A stretch of DNA of 64,000 nucleotides from Rugosibacter sp. (GCA_004322535.1 SCUZ01000056.1:33284-97283), one strand, 5' to 3'. Shown: positions 1 to 13,079, numbered from the stretch's first letter. Program-made: numbers and translations. Notes: a model not told the origin generated them from the sequence alone.

Positions 1-213
1 GACGACGCCTTCATCCCAGCCAGCAATGACTCGACGTCCACCCAGTAAAAACTCGAATGGCTCATTGCGGTCTTTGCTTGAATCAAATTTACGTCCATCG
101 GTCAGCCAGCCCGTGTAATGTACGGTGACTACTTGTCCAGCACACGCTTGTTCGCCGGCTCCTTCAATAGTATCTTCAATTTCCAAGCCACTGGCAGTTG
201 TTATTTGATTCAT
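1..213 (-). CDS. FKBP-type peptidyl-prolyl cis-trans isomerase, partial (runs off window start)
   Basis: Reverse translation [70 protein letters not shown] matches the FKBP motif. Confidence 0.93.
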   Translation of the reverse strand, partial: MNQITTASGLEIEDTIEGAGEQACAGQVVTVHYTGWLTDGRKFDSSKDRNEPFEFLLGGRRVIAGWDEGVV

Positions 214-241
214 GTTTCTTGGCTCCGATAAGTTAATTTGA

Positions 242-2476
242 TCAAAAGGAAATATGCTGCTGCATGCCTTGCGGAATAGCCGGACTGAAGATACTATCCG
301 CTGCTTCTGCTGGCAAGGAACGAGAAAAAAGATATCCTTGAAATTTGTGGCAGCCCAGCCTGATGAGTGCATTGAGCTGATCCAGTCGCTCAACCCCTTC
401 AGCAATAGTTTCCAGCCCCATGCTTTCCGCCAGGCCGACAACGGCTGTCACGATAGCAACATCATCCGAATCTGTTGTGACATCACACACAAAACTCTGA
501 TCAATCTTGAGTTTATGCACATGAAAACGCTTGAGATAACTCAAGCTTGAATAACCTGTACCAAAATCGTCAATGGCGATTCTTACGCCAAGCGCCGCCA
601 GTTCATCCAGTATCGAGATCGTTTCGTGAGCATCATGCATCAAGCTGGATTCTGTAATTTCCAATTCAAGAAAATTCGCTGGCTGGCCCGTTTCCAAAAG
701 AATTCGACGAACGGTATCCGCCAATCCCGGCTGACGGAACTGTCGCGGTGACAAATTGACGGAAATCGGCACCACCAGCCTGCCAGCTTCTTGCCACAAG
801 TGATTTTGACGCAACGCCTCGGCGAGTACCCATTCCCCTAAAGGCACGATCAGCCCGGTTTCTTCCGCAATTGAAATAAAGTCGCTCGGCATAATCAACC
901 CATGCACTGGATCGTTCCAGCGAACCAAAGCCTCCATACCACAAACAGTTCGACTACCCCAATCTATGAGCGGCTGATAATGCAGCACCATTTGTCCGGT
1001 TTTGATCGCTTGCTGCAAACGCTGTTCTATCGCGAAAAACCGTGATGCCTGTTCATCCATTTTCGACGAATATAAACGAAACGTATTGCGCCCCGCGTCT
1101 TTAGCGTGATACATCGCCGCATCGGCGTTTTTCATTAATACTAATGCATCGCTTGCATCATCCGGGTAAATACTGATCCCTATCGATGGCGTCACTTGCA
1201 ACGAATACTTCTCGATCATGATCGTGGGCTCTAGAACGGCCAAAATCTTTTCAGCCACCAGCAAGGCATCGCCGACAGAAGAAATTTCATGCAAAAGAAT
1301 GACGAACTCATCACCGCCGATGCGCGACACGGTATCGACAGCACGTACGACGCCGGTCAATCGCTGAGCCACCTGCTTGAGCAATTCGTCACCAATCGCA
1401 TGGCCGAGCGTATCATTAATTTTCTTGAAGTGATCCAGATCAAGAAACATCACAGCGGCTTGGTGATTATTGCGTTGCCCACTGGCTAACACTTGTTCCA
1501 GGCGGTCATGGAGTAGCATCCGATTAGGCAATCCAGTCAAACTGTCATGATGCGCAATCTCCCATACATTCCGCTCAGCGCGTATGCGTTCTGATATTTC
1601 CTGCTGCAGCTGAACTACCACTGATTCAAGTTCTTTGGTGCGCTCCTGAACACGGCTTTCAAGTATGTCACGGGCATCGCGCAAGGTTTCTTCTGCCAAC
1701 CGACGATCAGTAATGTCCTCGAGCATCCAAACCGCACCCGCCTTGGGATGCGCGGCATCAAAGGCCGTTCCCACCATACGCAGCCACGATGAGCGTCCGT
1801 CATCATGCAAATATTTTTGCTCGGTACTAAAAACCAGTCCCAATTGGAACTGCAACGAGGCGAATTGCTGGAGGCGATCATACATCCCACTGTCCGGGAA
1901 AAACAGATCCTCCGATTGATCACCCGATAACTCGGCAACCATGCGCCGAAGTGCTTCCCAGCGCTGATTACTTCGCACAATCCGGCTTTCCCTGATAATG
2001 GCAACCCCCATGGCCTGCGATTCAAAAATTGCCGTCAGTTCATGAGTTCGGTTCTCCAAAGCCTGCGTAATCAACCGCTCTTCCGTAATATCTTCAATGG
2101 TCCACAGGGTGCCATCAACAACATGCTGCGGATTAATTGCCCGTCCGCGTAAACGACACCATACACGGCAACCATCTTTGCGCTGCATTTCATAGTCAGT
2201 CTGAAATAACTCGCCCGCCATAAGCGGGCTACTGGCAATCACCCCCAGTGACTCATAATCCTTCTCACTCGGATAAAGCACCACCGCTTGCCGTCCGACG
2301 AGCTCTTCAACCGTATAACCAAAGATCGCCGCGCACTGTTCATTCGCCTGCACCAGTAAGCTCTGCCGGGTAAACAATATCCCGATAGGCGCGTTCTTCA
2401 TGATCGCATCCAGCCCTAGCTGAGCAGTCATGGGGCGGGGTGCTAACAGCGGCGTAGCTGTCTTCATGGCATCCAT
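242..2476 (-). CDS. PAS domain-containing diguanylate cyclase/phosphodiesterase (GGDEF + EAL)
   Basis: PAS repeats, GGDEF ([10 protein letters not shown]) and EAL (MEALVRW) motifs in the 744-aa ORF. Confidence 0.95.
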   Translation of the reverse strand: MDAMKTATPLLAPRPMTAQLGLDAIMKNAPIGILFTRQSLLVQANEQCAAIFGYTVEELVGRQAVVLYPSEKDYESLGVIASSPLMAGELFQTDYEMQRKDGCRVWCRLRGRAINPQHVVDGTLWTIEDITEERLITQALENRTHELTAIFESQAMGVAIIRESRIVRSNQRWEALRRMVAELSGDQSEDLFFPDSGMYDRLQQFASLQFQLGLVFSTEQKYLHDDGRSSWLRMVGTAFDAAHPKAGAVWMLEDITDRRLAEETLRDARDILESRVQERTKELESVVVQLQQEISERIRAERNVWEIAHHDSLTGLPNRMLLHDRLEQVLASGQRNNHQAAVMFLDLDHFKKINDTLGHAIGDELLKQVAQRLTGVVRAVDTVSRIGGDEFVILLHEISSVGDALLVAEKILAVLEPTIMIEKYSLQVTPSIGISIYPDDASDALVLMKNADAAMYHAKDAGRNTFRLYSSKMDEQASRFFAIEQRLQQAIKTGQMVLHYQPLIDWGSRTVCGMEALVRWNDPVHGLIMPSDFISIAEETGLIVPLGEWVLAEALRQNHLWQEAGRLVVPISVNLSPRQFRQPGLADTVRRILLETGQPANFLELEITESSLMHDAHETISILDELAALGVRIAIDDFGTGYSSLSYLKRFHVHKLKIDQSFVCDVTTDSDDVAIVTAVVGLAESMGLETIAEGVERLDQLNALIRLGCHKFQGYLFSRSLPAEAADSIFSPAIPQGMQQHISF

Positions 2477-3384
2477 TAAATTTCTTTCTTAGCTGGGCTG
2501 TTATTTCCCGAGGCTGCTGAACCGATTTTTTCGAGGAACTGCAGCACAGCAACCGTATCCGACTCGCCCATCCCGCTACCCACCAGTGCATTAAATACCT
2601 GCGCTGCAGCAGCAGCTGCAGGCAGCATCAGGCCCAGGCGATGCGCCTCATTCATCACGATGCATAAATCCTTCTGCTGCATCCATGCCTTAAATCCCGG
2701 GGAAAATTGTCGATCCAGCATGCGCTGGCCATGATTTTCCAGAATCCTTGAATAGGCAGAACCACCCAACAATGCCTCCCGCACCCGTGCCGGATCGGCG
2801 CCACTCTGCTGTGCAAAATTCAACGCCTCTGCTACCGCCAGCACAGTAACTCCGCCAAGTATCTGGTTACAGGCTTTAGCTACTTGGCCTGTACCGCACT
2901 CACCAATCCAGGTCACCGTTTTACCCATGCACAAGAACACCGGCTTGATCTCTTCAAACACCTCGCGAGCACCGCCCGCCATAATGGTCAATGTGGCATT
3001 GATCGCGCCGATTTCCCCCCCTGAAACCGGCGCATCAAGAAACTTAATCCCTTGTTCAGCCAGACGTCGACCAATCCGGCGTGCTGCATCGGGGGCAATC
3101 GTACTCATGTCTATGACGCATAAACCTGCCTTCGCGCCAGCAATAAGGCCTTCCTCCCCCAAGCAAACGGTCTCGACATCCGGGCTGTCAGACACCATGG
3201 TAATAACCACATCGGCATGTTGCGCAACACCCGCAGGATGTTCATGGATCACAGCTGACGTCTTAGCAAACGGCACTAAAGAGGCTTCACGACGCGCCCA
3301 CAAATGCAGTGTATGGCCGGCCTGTGCCAAATGAAGCGCCATTGGCCGACCCATCAAACCCAAACCAATAAAACCAATGTTCAT
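2476..3384 (-). CDS. 3-hydroxyisobutyrate dehydrogenase / 2-hydroxy-3-oxopropionate reductase family protein
   Basis: MNIGFIGLGLMGRPMALHLAQAGH Rossmann start and DAPVSGG motif; start set at 3384. Confidence 0.9.
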   Translation of the reverse strand: MNIGFIGLGLMGRPMALHLAQAGHTLHLWARREASLVPFAKTSAVIHEHPAGVAQHADVVITMVSDSPDVETVCLGEEGLIAGAKAGLCVIDMSTIAPDAARRIGRRLAEQGIKFLDAPVSGGEIGAINATLTIMAGGAREVFEEIKPVFLCMGKTVTWIGECGTGQVAKACNQILGGVTVLAVAEALNFAQQSGADPARVREALLGGSAYSRILENHGQRMLDRQFSPGFKAWMQQKDLCIVMNEAHRLGLMLPAAAAAAQVFNALVGSGMGESDTVAVLQFLEKIGSAASGNNSPAKKEI

Positions 3385-3406
3385 TGTGTTATTTCCATTA
3401 ATCAAT

Positions 3407-4027
3407 TCAACTAATCGCCCGAGCAATCAGCGCCACATATTGTTCCGGTAAACACAGCGCGCCTGATACAGCGAACTGATGGGCGTTATCCGACATTTTC
3501 TGCCATGTTTTACGAATGATATCGATCCATTTTTCTTCATCGTAATCCGGTTTGCTGGCCACAAAACTGGCCATATAGTGCTCAATAAAAACCAAGCCAG
3601 CAACATCTTCCAGTAACTGGCTATCCGGATTATGCTTCAGACGCCGTTTCGCAATGGCCGCTTGCGTGCGTTCAAGTGTGCTTTCTGTGCGATCCGCCGC
3701 ATACCCTGCCTGCTGCATCAAAGTCCCGGCAAGTTCGGCATGCATGCGATACAGGCCTGTGCGCCACTGAAAATAGCCCTCTTTAGTCAGCGGATAATCA
3801 CTGCGAGGCACGCTCCAGCGACGAATATGTTGCGCACGCACTGCCAACTGTACCGCCTCGTCTGCATCGGGCGCATAGCGATGCAGCATCTCGCTCATGC
3901 GCTGGCTATAGAGCAGCTCTTTGGGCTGACCCTCATCCTGGTTCGGGTCTTCACGATTCACTGCATCAAACAGCGCCATCGCCCGGGCAAAACGCGCCGC
4001 ACTTTCGGTAAGCTCTTTCATGGACAA
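3407..4027 (-). CDS. DUF4202 domain-containing protein
   Basis: 206-aa ORF with HIRRWSVPRSDYP and EGYFQWRTGLYRMHAEL motifs typical of the family. Confidence 0.8.
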   Translation of the reverse strand: MSMKELTESAARFARAMALFDAVNREDPNQDEGQPKELLYSQRMSEMLHRYAPDADEAVQLAVRAQHIRRWSVPRSDYPLTKEGYFQWRTGLYRMHAELAGTLMQQAGYAADRTESTLERTQAAIAKRRLKHNPDSQLLEDVAGLVFIEHYMASFVASKPDYDEEKWIDIIRKTWQKMSDNAHQFAVSGALCLPEQYVALIARAIS

Positions 4028-4039
4028 ATCTTTTCCTTA

Positions 4040-5278
4040 TCAAGAGCGGTAATCAGCATTGATTTTGACATAGTCATACGACAGATCACAGGTCCACACG
4101 GTAGCATTAGCTGCGCCGCGTCCCAAATCAACGTGTACCGTGATTTCAGCAGCCTGCATAATGCGCGCGCCATCTTCTTCGCGATAACTCTCAGCGCGTC
4201 CACCCTGGGCAGAAACCAGTATCTGCTCCCCGCCGCTGCCCAGCCAAACACGCACCCCCGACACCTCCAGATCATCGATGCCCGCATAACCAATCGCAGC
4301 AAGAATACGACCTAGATTGGGGTCTGAGGCAAAAAATGCCGTTTTAACCAGCGGCGAATGCGCAATGGCATAGCCCACTTGACGACATTCCGCAGACGTT
4401 TTACCGCCGCTTACCGCTACCGTAATGAATTTTGTCGCCCCTTCACCGTCGCGCACAATGGCTTGCGCCAACTCTTGTGCGACGCCAATCACCGCCTCAC
4501 GCACTGCGGGCCAATGCGGCGAGTGTTCATTTTCGATCAATAAACCACTCGCACCCGTGGCAATCAAAATGAAAGAATCATTGGTTGATGTGTCGCCATC
4601 CACGGTGATGCAATTGAATGAAGTGTCGGCCGCTTCTTTTGCGAGCTGCTGCAACAGGACGGGTGCCACGCCTGCATCTGTCGCTACAAATCCCAGCATC
4701 GTCGCCATATTCGGCCGTATCATGCCGGCACCTTTGGACATGCCGGTCACCGTCACTGAAAAGTCGGCGCTGGTGATACGGCGCGAAGCCGCTTTGGCCA
4801 CCGTATCCGTCGTCATGATGGCATGCGCGGCAGCATGCCAATTATTTTCTGATAAATCAGCATGCGCTGCGGGTAATCGCGCGACGAGACGATCTGTCGG
4901 TAAATGCTCCAGAATCACTCCCGTAGAAAACGGTAACACATCACCCGGAGCACACCCTAATGCTTGCGCCACCGCAGCACAGGTGTCATTTGCTGCGGCC
5001 AAGCCCTGCTCGCCCGTGCCCGCATTGGCAATACCCGTATTGATGACCAACGCGCGCATACTCGCTGTGTGTGCCAAGTGTTCGCGACACACGATCACTG
5101 GCGCGGCACAAAAACGATTCTGTGTAAAAACACCCGCCACATGGCTGCCTGGCGTTAAAGCAATCAAGGTCAGATCACGCCGATTTTTCTTGCGAATTTC
5201 GGCTTGCGCTGTGCCCAGCCTAACACCCGCCACAGGCAACAAAGCCGCAGCATCGGGGGTTGTGTAATTAACTGGCAT
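4040..5278 (-). CDS. argJ: bifunctional glutamate N-acetyltransferase/amino-acid acetyltransferase ArgJ
   Basis: [24 protein letters not shown] and [11 protein letters not shown] motifs; start at [22 protein letters not shown]. Confidence 0.95.
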   Translation of the reverse strand: MPVNYTTPDAAALLPVAGVRLGTAQAEIRKKNRRDLTLIALTPGSHVAGVFTQNRFCAAPVIVCREHLAHTASMRALVINTGIANAGTGEQGLAAANDTCAAVAQALGCAPGDVLPFSTGVILEHLPTDRLVARLPAAHADLSENNWHAAAHAIMTTDTVAKAASRRITSADFSVTVTGMSKGAGMIRPNMATMLGFVATDAGVAPVLLQQLAKEAADTSFNCITVDGDTSTNDSFILIATGASGLLIENEHSPHWPAVREAVIGVAQELAQAIVRDGEGATKFITVAVSGGKTSAECRQVGYAIAHSPLVKTAFFASDPNLGRILAAIGYAGIDDLEVSGVRVWLGSGGEQILVSAQGGRAESYREEDGARIMQAAEITVHVDLGRGAANATVWTCDLSYDYVKINADYRS

Positions 5279-5309
5279 ACAGTTCCTATAATTTTTTCTA
5301 TGATGACTT

Positions 5310-8042
5310 TTAAGTTTCAAAGACATGATGCCACAAAGCACGAACAGCGTTTATTTGCGGCTCTATCGCATCTGGCGATACAGTCGCCTGTGCAAAATTC
5401 AATCGCAAACCATGTTGCAGATGACGAAAATCACGATACGCATCGCGCGCTGCATTCGCCAACTCAGCGGGAATCAATGACAAATCCGCTGCTATTTTTA
5501 ATAGCGCGATATTACCCAAATTACCGGTTAACACCGCGTATTTATGGGCATGTCCCAGCACCAGATATTGCACGATAAATTCCACGTCAATCAGCCCGCC
5601 TGGATCGTGCTTCAAGTTAAAAATCTGCGTGCGCTTATCACCCCGTGTCGCATGGGTGTCATGCATTTTTTTCCGCATGGCCAACACATCTTGCTTAAGT
5701 TTGGCCAGATCGCGCACCTGACATAACACGTCACGGCGAATCTCTTCGAACGCAGCGCCAACTGTTGCGTCACCTGCCGAATAGCGCGCCCGGGTGAGCG
5801 CCTGATGCTCCCACACCCAGGCAGATTCAAGCTGATAAGCACGAAAGGACGCAATCGAACTCACCACCAAACCTGCCTCGCCATTCGGCCGCAGGCGCAA
5901 ATCCGTCTCGAACAACTGTCCGGCGGAAGTCTGCGCTGACAACCAGGTATTCAAGCGCGTGCCCAGTCGGGAGTAAATTTCTCCTGCGTCCGGATCAGGA
6001 TCATCGTAAAGAAAAACCAGATCAAGATCAGAAGCAAAACCGAGTTCTTTACCACCCAATTTACCGTAGCTGACCACCGCAAAGCGGGGGGTTTCGCGAT
6101 GCCGTTTCGGCAGCTTTTTCCAGGCACACACAAGCGCCGCCTCAAGCAGGCTATCGGCCAGATCAGAAAGATGATCAGACAATTTTTCCACGGTGAGCAG
6201 ATTCGCCATATCCTGCATTAACACGCGAAAAACCTGCGCGTGATGTTGCTCCCGCAATACATCCATCTGGCGCTCGGTATCCGGCTCAAGCACCAATAGC
6301 GTCTGCTGCAACTGATGACGAAATGCAGACCAATCCGGCGCTACTTCAAGCAAACGTTGATCGAGCAGCTCGTCGAGCAAAATCGGGTGCTGCTCAAGAT
6401 AACTGGCAGCCCAGCGTGAACTATCGAGCAGAGTAACTACTTTTTGCAGCGCCTGCGGGTATTGCTGAAGCAAGGCAAGGTAAGCCCCGCGCCGCGAAAT
6501 GACATCAAGAAAACTCAATCCACGCAAGAGGGCTTCGTCCGGATTGTGCGCTTGCGCAGCTGCCTCAATCATGCGCGGAACAAGCACATCAAAGCGGCGG
6601 CGAATTTCATCCGGCAACTGTTGATAGCGTGACGCCGCATGCAGCGCAGCAACGTGCGCCGCCGCCGCCGTGGGATCGTGAAAACCCAGGCGTTCAAAAT
6701 CCTCGGATGACCGGCTCTTGGCTTCGAGCCACAACATCGCTAGCGGATGCTGATCATCATCGGGACTGACAAAAATCTGATCGAAATGACTGGAAACAAG
6801 CGCGCGATGGCTATTCAGCGCTTCAGTCAATGCGGAAAAATCGTCAAAATTCATCGCCTGCGCAACGCGGTGCCGGTCATCTGGCATTGTCGGCAGCCTG
6901 TGCGTTTGCGCATCATCCAGATATTGCAGGCGATGCTCAACGCGGCGCAGAAAATCATACGCGGAAGCTAAAGCCAAGGCGGTTTCAGGCGGCAGGGTAC
7001 GGTTGTCTGACAACAGTTGCAGTACGGTGAGCGTTGGCTGCACTTGCAAGGCTGTATCGCGGCCACCCCGAATCAGCTGGAAAACCTGCGCAATAAATTC
7101 GATTTCGCGGATGCCTCCGGGGCCGAGCTTGACATTATCCACCTGGTCTTTTTTCATCACCTCATGCCGAATCTGCGCGTGCAGATCGCGCATGGCATTG
7201 ATCGCGCCAAAATCCAGATACCTGCGAAAAACAAATGGCCGCCTGATCTGCTCTAACTCGTCAAAACGCTCACCCGTCAAGGGCCGTGCCTTGATCCAGG
7301 CATAGCGTTCCCACTCACGACCCTGGGTAATGAAGTAGTTTTCCAACATATTGAAAGAACACACCAAGGGGCCCGAATCACCATTCGGCCGCAAGCGCAT
7401 ATCCACACGAAATACTTGGCCGTCCGACGTTATGTCGGCGATAGCATTGATTAGCTCGCGCCCCAGCCGAGCGAAAAACTCGCTATTGGAAATGCTGCGC
7501 GCCCCATTACCTGTCGCGAGACTCGTCGCATCAGTGTCTCCGTCATCGGGGTAGACAAAAATCAAATCAATATCCGAAGAAACATTCAACTCGCGCCCAC
7601 CCAGCTTGCCCATGCCGATCACGATGAGTGATTGCGTTAGCCCATCCGCATTGCGCGGCACGCCATACCGCGCGACCAGCCCGTGCATCAACACGCCAAC
7701 CGCCTGATTGATTGCCAGTTCGGCGATGCATGTCATGGTTTCCATCACCTCGGCCAAAGGTGCGAGGTTTGCCAGATCGCGCGTCGCAATACGCGCATAA
7801 GCCCATTGCTTGAACTCTCGCAATAACGGCTTCAAATCTGCTTCACTCGTTAATGGGGTTGCTTGCCTACCACTCAGCCAGCCAGAAAGCTCAGCCCTTG
7901 TGACAGGTGTTTTGAGCGATGCGATCACTTCATCGGCAAGCGTTGGCTTGGCGGTCAGCAGCCTTTCCAGGTATCGAGAAGCGGAAACAGCCTTAGCAAT
8001 ATCAGCGATAGTGTCGGCAAGCATGGTGGCCATAGAAGGCAT
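5310..8042 (-). CDS. glnE: bifunctional [glutamate--ammonia ligase]-adenylyl-L-tyrosine phosphorylase/adenylyltransferase
   Basis: 910 aa with two nucleotidyltransferase cores ([22 protein letters not shown] and [22 protein letters not shown]). Confidence 0.96.
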   Translation of the reverse strand: MPSMATMLADTIADIAKAVSASRYLERLLTAKPTLADEVIASLKTPVTRAELSGWLSGRQATPLTSEADLKPLLREFKQWAYARIATRDLANLAPLAEVMETMTCIAELAINQAVGVLMHGLVARYGVPRNADGLTQSLIVIGMGKLGGRELNVSSDIDLIFVYPDDGDTDATSLATGNGARSISNSEFFARLGRELINAIADITSDGQVFRVDMRLRPNGDSGPLVCSFNMLENYFITQGREWERYAWIKARPLTGERFDELEQIRRPFVFRRYLDFGAINAMRDLHAQIRHEVMKKDQVDNVKLGPGGIREIEFIAQVFQLIRGGRDTALQVQPTLTVLQLLSDNRTLPPETALALASAYDFLRRVEHRLQYLDDAQTHRLPTMPDDRHRVAQAMNFDDFSALTEALNSHRALVSSHFDQIFVSPDDDQHPLAMLWLEAKSRSSEDFERLGFHDPTAAAAHVAALHAASRYQQLPDEIRRRFDVLVPRMIEAAAQAHNPDEALLRGLSFLDVISRRGAYLALLQQYPQALQKVVTLLDSSRWAASYLEQHPILLDELLDQRLLEVAPDWSAFRHQLQQTLLVLEPDTERQMDVLREQHHAQVFRVLMQDMANLLTVEKLSDHLSDLADSLLEAALVCAWKKLPKRHRETPRFAVVSYGKLGGKELGFASDLDLVFLYDDPDPDAGEIYSRLGTRLNTWLSAQTSAGQLFETDLRLRPNGEAGLVVSSIASFRAYQLESAWVWEHQALTRARYSAGDATVGAAFEEIRRDVLCQVRDLAKLKQDVLAMRKKMHDTHATRGDKRTQIFNLKHDPGGLIDVEFIVQYLVLGHAHKYAVLTGNLGNIALLKIAADLSLIPAELANAARDAYRDFRHLQHGLRLNFAQATVSPDAIEPQINAVRALWHHVFET

Positions 8043-8131
8043 CGGTTAGAATTTCAGTTCTGATGCCACTATTTTCGCCCTTTTCGGGAACTTCAGTGTG
8101 TCCAATAGCGTGATCTCCGTGCCCTTTTTAC

Positions 8132-11100
8132 ATGCCTCAAATTCCCACCTTGTCTTCATTCACTAACAATCGGCTCCTGCGAGGCCTGCCTCGTTCGAGT
8201 GGATTTGTGCGCATTTTTCACGTGTTGTCATGGGGTGCCACCCTGCTCTATTTTGCCGTGGCATTGCTCGTCATTGCCTTACGTTATGGCGTGTTGCCAC
8301 AGATCGAAAATTATCGTGGCGATATCGAGCAAGCCATCAGCACTGCAATCCAGCAACCCGTCCGCATTCGCGCCATTGAAGCTCACTGGATAGGATTAAG
8401 ACCCGTCCTCAACTTGCAAGGTGTCGAGATTCGAGATGCAGCGGGCGATTCACTACTCAACCTTGAACACGTCACCGCCGAACCCGCGTGGGATTCACTC
8501 TTATATGGTGAATTACGTCTGGCCCGCCTCGAATTGCTTGCGCCACGCATCGTATTAAGCCGCGACAAATCAGGCCGCTTCTTTGCCGCCGGATTGGAAA
8601 TCACCCCAAAAAAGACCGACCGGAATGCTTTTTCACTTTGGCTATTTGCACAGCATCAAATCGTCATTCGTGACGCCGCAATCACCTGGCAGGACTTCTT
8701 GCGCAATGCCCCGCCGCTCGAGCTTAATCATCTGAATTTTCAGCTCGACAACAATAAACCGTCACACCGTTTTGGCTTTACTGCGGAACCGCCCCGCGCT
8801 TTGGCGACACGACTGGATATTCGCGGCAACCTGAAAAGCCGCGACCTGAACCAACTGGCGACCTGGTCAGGCGAAACCTATGCTGAAATTGATTACGCTG
8901 ATCTCGCCGGGTGGCGCGCCTGGGTTGATTATCCTGTAGCCATTCCGCAAGGCAGCGGTGCCTTGCGCTTATGGCTCAACTTCGCCAACGCACAGCTCAC
9001 GGCAGCTACGGCTGATGTCCGCCTGGCAGACGTGCGCCTGCAACTACGCCCGGATCTTCCCGAACTGGATTTATTGAAACTGGATGGCAGGCTCGCCGCA
9101 GAACGTATTGATGGTGGGTTTTCCGGATCCAGCAATCACCTGGCGCTGACCACCCGCAATGGGCTGACACTGCCCCCGACAGATGTCACACTGCGTTGGC
9201 AAAGTAAAACTCCGCAACAAACAACGCTGGCCGGATTAAGTTTATTGGACCTGATCCCGCATGCTAAAAAAACTGGACCCGATGAAAACAATAAACCCAG
9301 CGGCAGCTTTACTGCCAATCAACTTGATCTGGACACCTTGTCAAAGCTGGCGACTTTTCTCCCCCTGAATGCGACCGCCCGCGAGCAACTGAACCGTTAT
9401 TCACTACAGGGCAAATTGGCTGAGCTTAGCCTTAACTGGCAAGGCCCCGTGGACGCGCTACAGCACTGGTCGATTAACAGTCACCTGACAAACCTTGGCG
9501 TGAGCAGCCTCGGCCCTATTACCCACATGGCCGGCATCAATGGTCATATCGCTGGCACAGACCAGGACGGCACCATCGAGCTGAACGGGAAGAACAGCAC
9601 AATTGCGTTACCCACCATTTTTGCTGAACCCAACCTTGCGCTGGATACTTTCACCACACAAGCCAAATGGGAGAAAATCGCCAATGGCTTGAGTATTCAG
9701 CTGATAAAAGCCACCTTTAGCAACCCTGATGCGGCAGGAGAGGCCAGTGGCAGTTGGCATGCCTTGCCGGCTGGCCCGGGCGAAATTGATCTCGTCGCCC
9801 GGCTGACGCGCGGCAACGGCAATGCTGTCTGGCGGTACATTCCACTGGTTGTCAGCCAAGCGACACGTGATTGGCTACGTACCGGCATTCTGGCCGGCAC
9901 TGCAAGTGAAGCAAACCTCGTGCTCAAAGGAGATCTACGCCACTTCCCCTTTCGCGGCGGGCCGAGCAAAAATCAGGGCGGCCTGTTTGAAGTACGCGGT
10001 AAATTCCACGCAGCAACACTTGACTATGCCACCGGCTGGCCGGACATCACGGGTATTGATGGCGAATTGCTGTTCGCCGGAGAGCGCATGCTGATCACTG
10101 GCAAAACCGGCCGTATCTTTGGTGTTGATCTACGTGACGTGCGTGCAGAAATTGCCGACCTGCAAACACCAGAAGAACTGCTCATCGTCACCGGCAAAGC
10201 TGCAGGCCCGACCCCCGACTTCCTGCGCTATATCGAAGCCAGCCCGGTCGGGGCCCGCATCGATCACTTCACCGAGAACATGAAGGCTGCTGGCACTGGT
10301 GAACTGGAGCTCAAGCTGGACCTGCCACTGCGCCGCATGGAGCACACAAGGATTGCAGGGAAATACCGCTTTGACAGTAATCGGCTCACCATAGATGCCG
10401 ACTTGCCGCCGCTGGCCGATGTACGCGGGCAGTTGCAATTCTCCGCCGACAATCTTGAAGCCCGAGATATTCGCGGCACATTGCTGGGAATGCCTCTCTC
10501 TGTAAACATCACCACCAGCAATAATGGCGTTCAAGTCAATGCAGCTGGGGAACTTACTGTCGCCGCGCTGCGCCGCCAGTTTGCCCATCCTGTGTTCGAT
10601 CATCTTTCCGGCGGCGCGAAATGGAATGGCGATATTCGCGTGAAAAACAAATCGGCCGATGTCAAAATCACGTCCAATCTTGTCGGTCTTTCATCCAGCC
10701 TGCCTGAACCTTTTAATAAATCAGCCAAAGAGCCATTAGCAGCAAGCTTTGAACGTCACGTCCTGACCAACATTCGCACCGACATCGGGAGCGCGCAAAA
10801 GGTCGGCGCTGGGGATACGGCGCAAAGCAAGACGACGACAAAACCATCTCGGCCCACCCCCCTGCTGACCAACATCCCGCGCGACATGCTGGATATTCGC
10901 CTGGGGCCTACCGCGCGGTTACAGCTGGGTCGTCGCCAGGATGTCTCGCCCGCTGTCATCACCCAGGGCCTGCTCACGCTCGGCGACGTCAGCGCTGCCT
11001 TGCCTGAACGGCAATTGTTGGTGGCAATGAATTTACCCAAGCTCGATGCCGATGCATGGCGCCGTCTTTTGCTGATAAACACAGGAGGGAATCAAAAAAC

Positions 11101-12280
11101 CGCAACATCCTTGCCTGCCGTGCAATTTGATCTCCGCGTGGCAGACCTCAAACTTTTCGATAAAAATTTACACGACGTTCGCGCCACAGGCGGCCGGGTG
11201 GATACGCTGGTAACCAAAGGCGAATTAAAAAGCCGTGAACTTTCCGGCAATCTGGAATGGCAAAGTGCAGGCAAGGGAAAACTTATCGCCCATCTGGACA
11301 AGTTCTTCATACCAGAAACCAGTGCCACACCCGCCAGTTTGCAAGCGCAGGCCAACGAAGTCATTAACGATTTGCCGGCACTGGACATCAGCATTGGCGA
11401 GCTGTCGCTGAAAAATCGCCCGCTGGGCAGTGTGCATCTCACCGCCGAAAACCGCGATGCTGCGTGGCACACCGTGATCAACGTCAAGAATGACAATGAC
11501 ACCCTGTCGATCAAAGGCCGCTGGCGTCCACCACCAACACAGTCTGAAACACAAATTGATTTCGATTTAACATCAAACAATATTGAAAAGACACTGTCCC
11601 GCTTGAGCTATCCGGAATCACTCCGCAGCGAACGGGTTAGCCTCACAGGTCGCTTTACCTGGCGTGGCGCTCCGCTCACAATTGATTACCCCAGCCTCAA
11701 TGGCAAACTGAAAATTGATACAGATAAAGGGCAAATCAAAAAACTGGAACCTGGCGTAGGTCGGCTGCTAGGCATATTCAGCTTGCAAACACTGATCCGT
11801 CGCGTCACACTGGATTTCCGCGATGTGTTTGGTGAAGGCTTTGCTTTCGATAGCATCCGAGGAGAGTTTGATTTTATTAACGGAGTCATGAATACCACTG
11901 ACTTGAAAATCAATGCCCCTTCGGCAAAAATCTTCCTCAAAGGAAGCATTAACCTGCTGAATGAAACACAAAATATCCAAGCCCGTGTTCAACCCGCTCT
12001 CGGTGAGAGTGTCGCGGTTGGCGCAATGATAGCCAATCCGATCGCCGGTGCTGCCGTCTGGGCCGCACAAAAAATATTAAAAGATCCTTTTGGCCAGATT
12101 TTTACATTTGAATATCAGATCACCGGCCCTTGGTCTGATCCTAAAGTCAATAAATTGGGGAATACCGTTGAGCCCGCCGTTGAACCTCTAATAAAGCCCA
12201 TAGTCGAACCCGCAGTACCCTCCCCCACAACCAAACCTGCCGAAAAATCTTCTTCTGCTGTACCACGGATTACCCCATGA
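8132..12280 (+). CDS. YhdP family (AsmA-like) large envelope protein
   Basis: 1382 aa, N-terminal TM, DUF3971/AsmA-like C-terminus (GVGRLLGIFSLQTLIRRVTLDFRDVFGEGFAFD). Confidence 0.9.
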   Translation: MPQIPTLSSFTNNRLLRGLPRSSGFVRIFHVLSWGATLLYFAVALLVIALRYGVLPQIENYRGDIEQAISTAIQQPVRIRAIEAHWIGLRPVLNLQGVEIRDAAGDSLLNLEHVTAEPAWDSLLYGELRLARLELLAPRIVLSRDKSGRFFAAGLEITPKKTDRNAFSLWLFAQHQIVIRDAAITWQDFLRNAPPLELNHLNFQLDNNKPSHRFGFTAEPPRALATRLDIRGNLKSRDLNQLATWSGETYAEIDYADLAGWRAWVDYPVAIPQGSGALRLWLNFANAQLTAATADVRLADVRLQLRPDLPELDLLKLDGRLAAERIDGGFSGSSNHLALTTRNGLTLPPTDVTLRWQSKTPQQTTLAGLSLLDLIPHAKKTGPDENNKPSGSFTANQLDLDTLSKLATFLPLNATAREQLNRYSLQGKLAELSLNWQGPVDALQHWSINSHLTNLGVSSLGPITHMAGINGHIAGTDQDGTIELNGKNSTIALPTIFAEPNLALDTFTTQAKWEKIANGLSIQLIKATFSNPDAAGEASGSWHALPAGPGEIDLVARLTRGNGNAVWRYIPLVVSQATRDWLRTGILAGTASEANLVLKGDLRHFPFRGGPSKNQGGLFEVRGKFHAATLDYATGWPDITGIDGELLFAGERMLITGKTGRIFGVDLRDVRAEIADLQTPEELLIVTGKAAGPTPDFLRYIEASPVGARIDHFTENMKAAGTGELELKLDLPLRRMEHTRIAGKYRFDSNRLTIDADLPPLADVRGQLQFSADNLEARDIRGTLLGMPLSVNITTSNNGVQVNAAGELTVAALRRQFAHPVFDHLSGGAKWNGDIRVKNKSADVKITSNLVGLSSSLPEPFNKSAKEPLAASFERHVLTNIRTDIGSAQKVGAGDTAQSKTTTKPSRPTPLLTNIPRDMLDIRLGPTARLQLGRRQDVSPAVITQGLLTLGDVSAALPERQLLVAMNLPKLDADAWRRLLLINTGGNQKTATSLPAVQFDLRVADLKLFDKNLHDVRATGGRVDTLVTKGELKSRELSGNLEWQSAGKGKLIAHLDKFFIPETSATPASLQAQANEVINDLPALDISIGELSLKNRPLGSVHLTAENRDAAWHTVINVKNDNDTLSIKGRWRPPPTQSETQIDFDLTSNNIEKTLSRLSYPESLRSERVSLTGRFTWRGAPLTIDYPSLNGKLKIDTDKGQIKKLEPGVGRLLGIFSLQTLIRRVTLDFRDVFGEGFAFDSIRGEFDFINGVMNTTDLKINAPSAKIFLKGSINLLNETQNIQARVQPALGESVAVGAMIANPIAGAAVWAAQKILKDPFGQIFTFEYQITGPWSDPKVNKLGNTVEPAVEPLIKPIVEPAVPSPTTKPAEKSSSAVPRITP

Positions 12281-13071
12281 AGCTTGCCGCCCTGCAGATG
12301 ATTTCAGGCCCGACCGTCACTCCAAATCTGGACACTGCGGCACGACTGATCAGCCAAGCCGCCGCTGCGGGGGGACAGTTGGCCGTCTTGCCCGAATATT
12401 TTCCACTCATCGGCGCAAGTGATGCAGAGCGTCTCGCGGCGCGCGAAGCAATGGACCACGGACCAATTCAAGAGTTTTTGTCCACGATGGCACGCCAGCA
12501 TGGTCTCTGGCTGGTCGGTGGGTCGTTGCCGCTAGTGTCCAACAACCCCGCCAAAATGCGCAACACCTGCCTAGTGTTCAATCCGCAAGGCGAACGTGTG
12601 GCTCGCTACGACAAGATGCACTTGTTCGGGTTTCACAAGGGCGATGAGCACTATGACGAAGCCGCCACCATTGAAGCGGGTGATGAAGTAGTTACGTGCG
12701 ACACGCCGCTTGGCCGGATGGGTTTATCCATTTGCTATGACCTCCGCTTTGCCGAGCTTTACCGCCACATGGGCGAAGTCAATCTGATCGTGATGCCCGC
12801 CGCTTTCACCGAAACCACCGGCCGCGCACATTGGGAAACTCTGCTGCGCACCCGCGCGATTGAAAATCAGTGCTATGTTGTTGCTGCGGCTCAAGGAGGT
12901 CGTCACCCGAATGGCCGCATGACCCATGGCAACAGCATGATCATCGACCCGTGGGGCGAAATATTGGCCCGCATGGACAAGGGCGAAGGCGTGATTCTGG
13001 CCGACTTCGACCCCCAGCAATTAGCCGACATCCGCACACGGCTGCCTGCGCTACAACACCGAGTTCTCTAA
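12277..13071 (+). CDS. carbon-nitrogen hydrolase (nitrilase superfamily, Nit-like)
   Basis: LPEYFP, YDKMHLF and [15 protein letters not shown] catalytic Glu-Lys-Cys motifs. Confidence 0.93.
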   Translation: MKLAALQMISGPTVTPNLDTAARLISQAAAAGGQLAVLPEYFPLIGASDAERLAAREAMDHGPIQEFLSTMARQHGLWLVGGSLPLVSNNPAKMRNTCLVFNPQGERVARYDKMHLFGFHKGDEHYDEAATIEAGDEVVTCDTPLGRMGLSICYDLRFAELYRHMGEVNLIVMPAAFTETTGRAHWETLLRTRAIENQCYVVAAAQGGRHPNGRMTHGNSMIIDPWGEILARMDKGEGVILADFDPQQLADIRTRLPALQHRVL

Positions 13072-13079
13072 GGAAAATC

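Noticed and set aside
3632-4315. Plus-strand 227-aa ORF
   Set aside because: Antisense to the DUF4202 and argJ genes, no recognisable domain
4425-5267. Plus-strand 280-aa ORF
   Set aside because: Antisense to argJ; open only because of high GC and codon bias
11092-11580. Minus-strand 162-aa ORF
   Set aside because: Antisense to the YhdP-like gene, no domain signature
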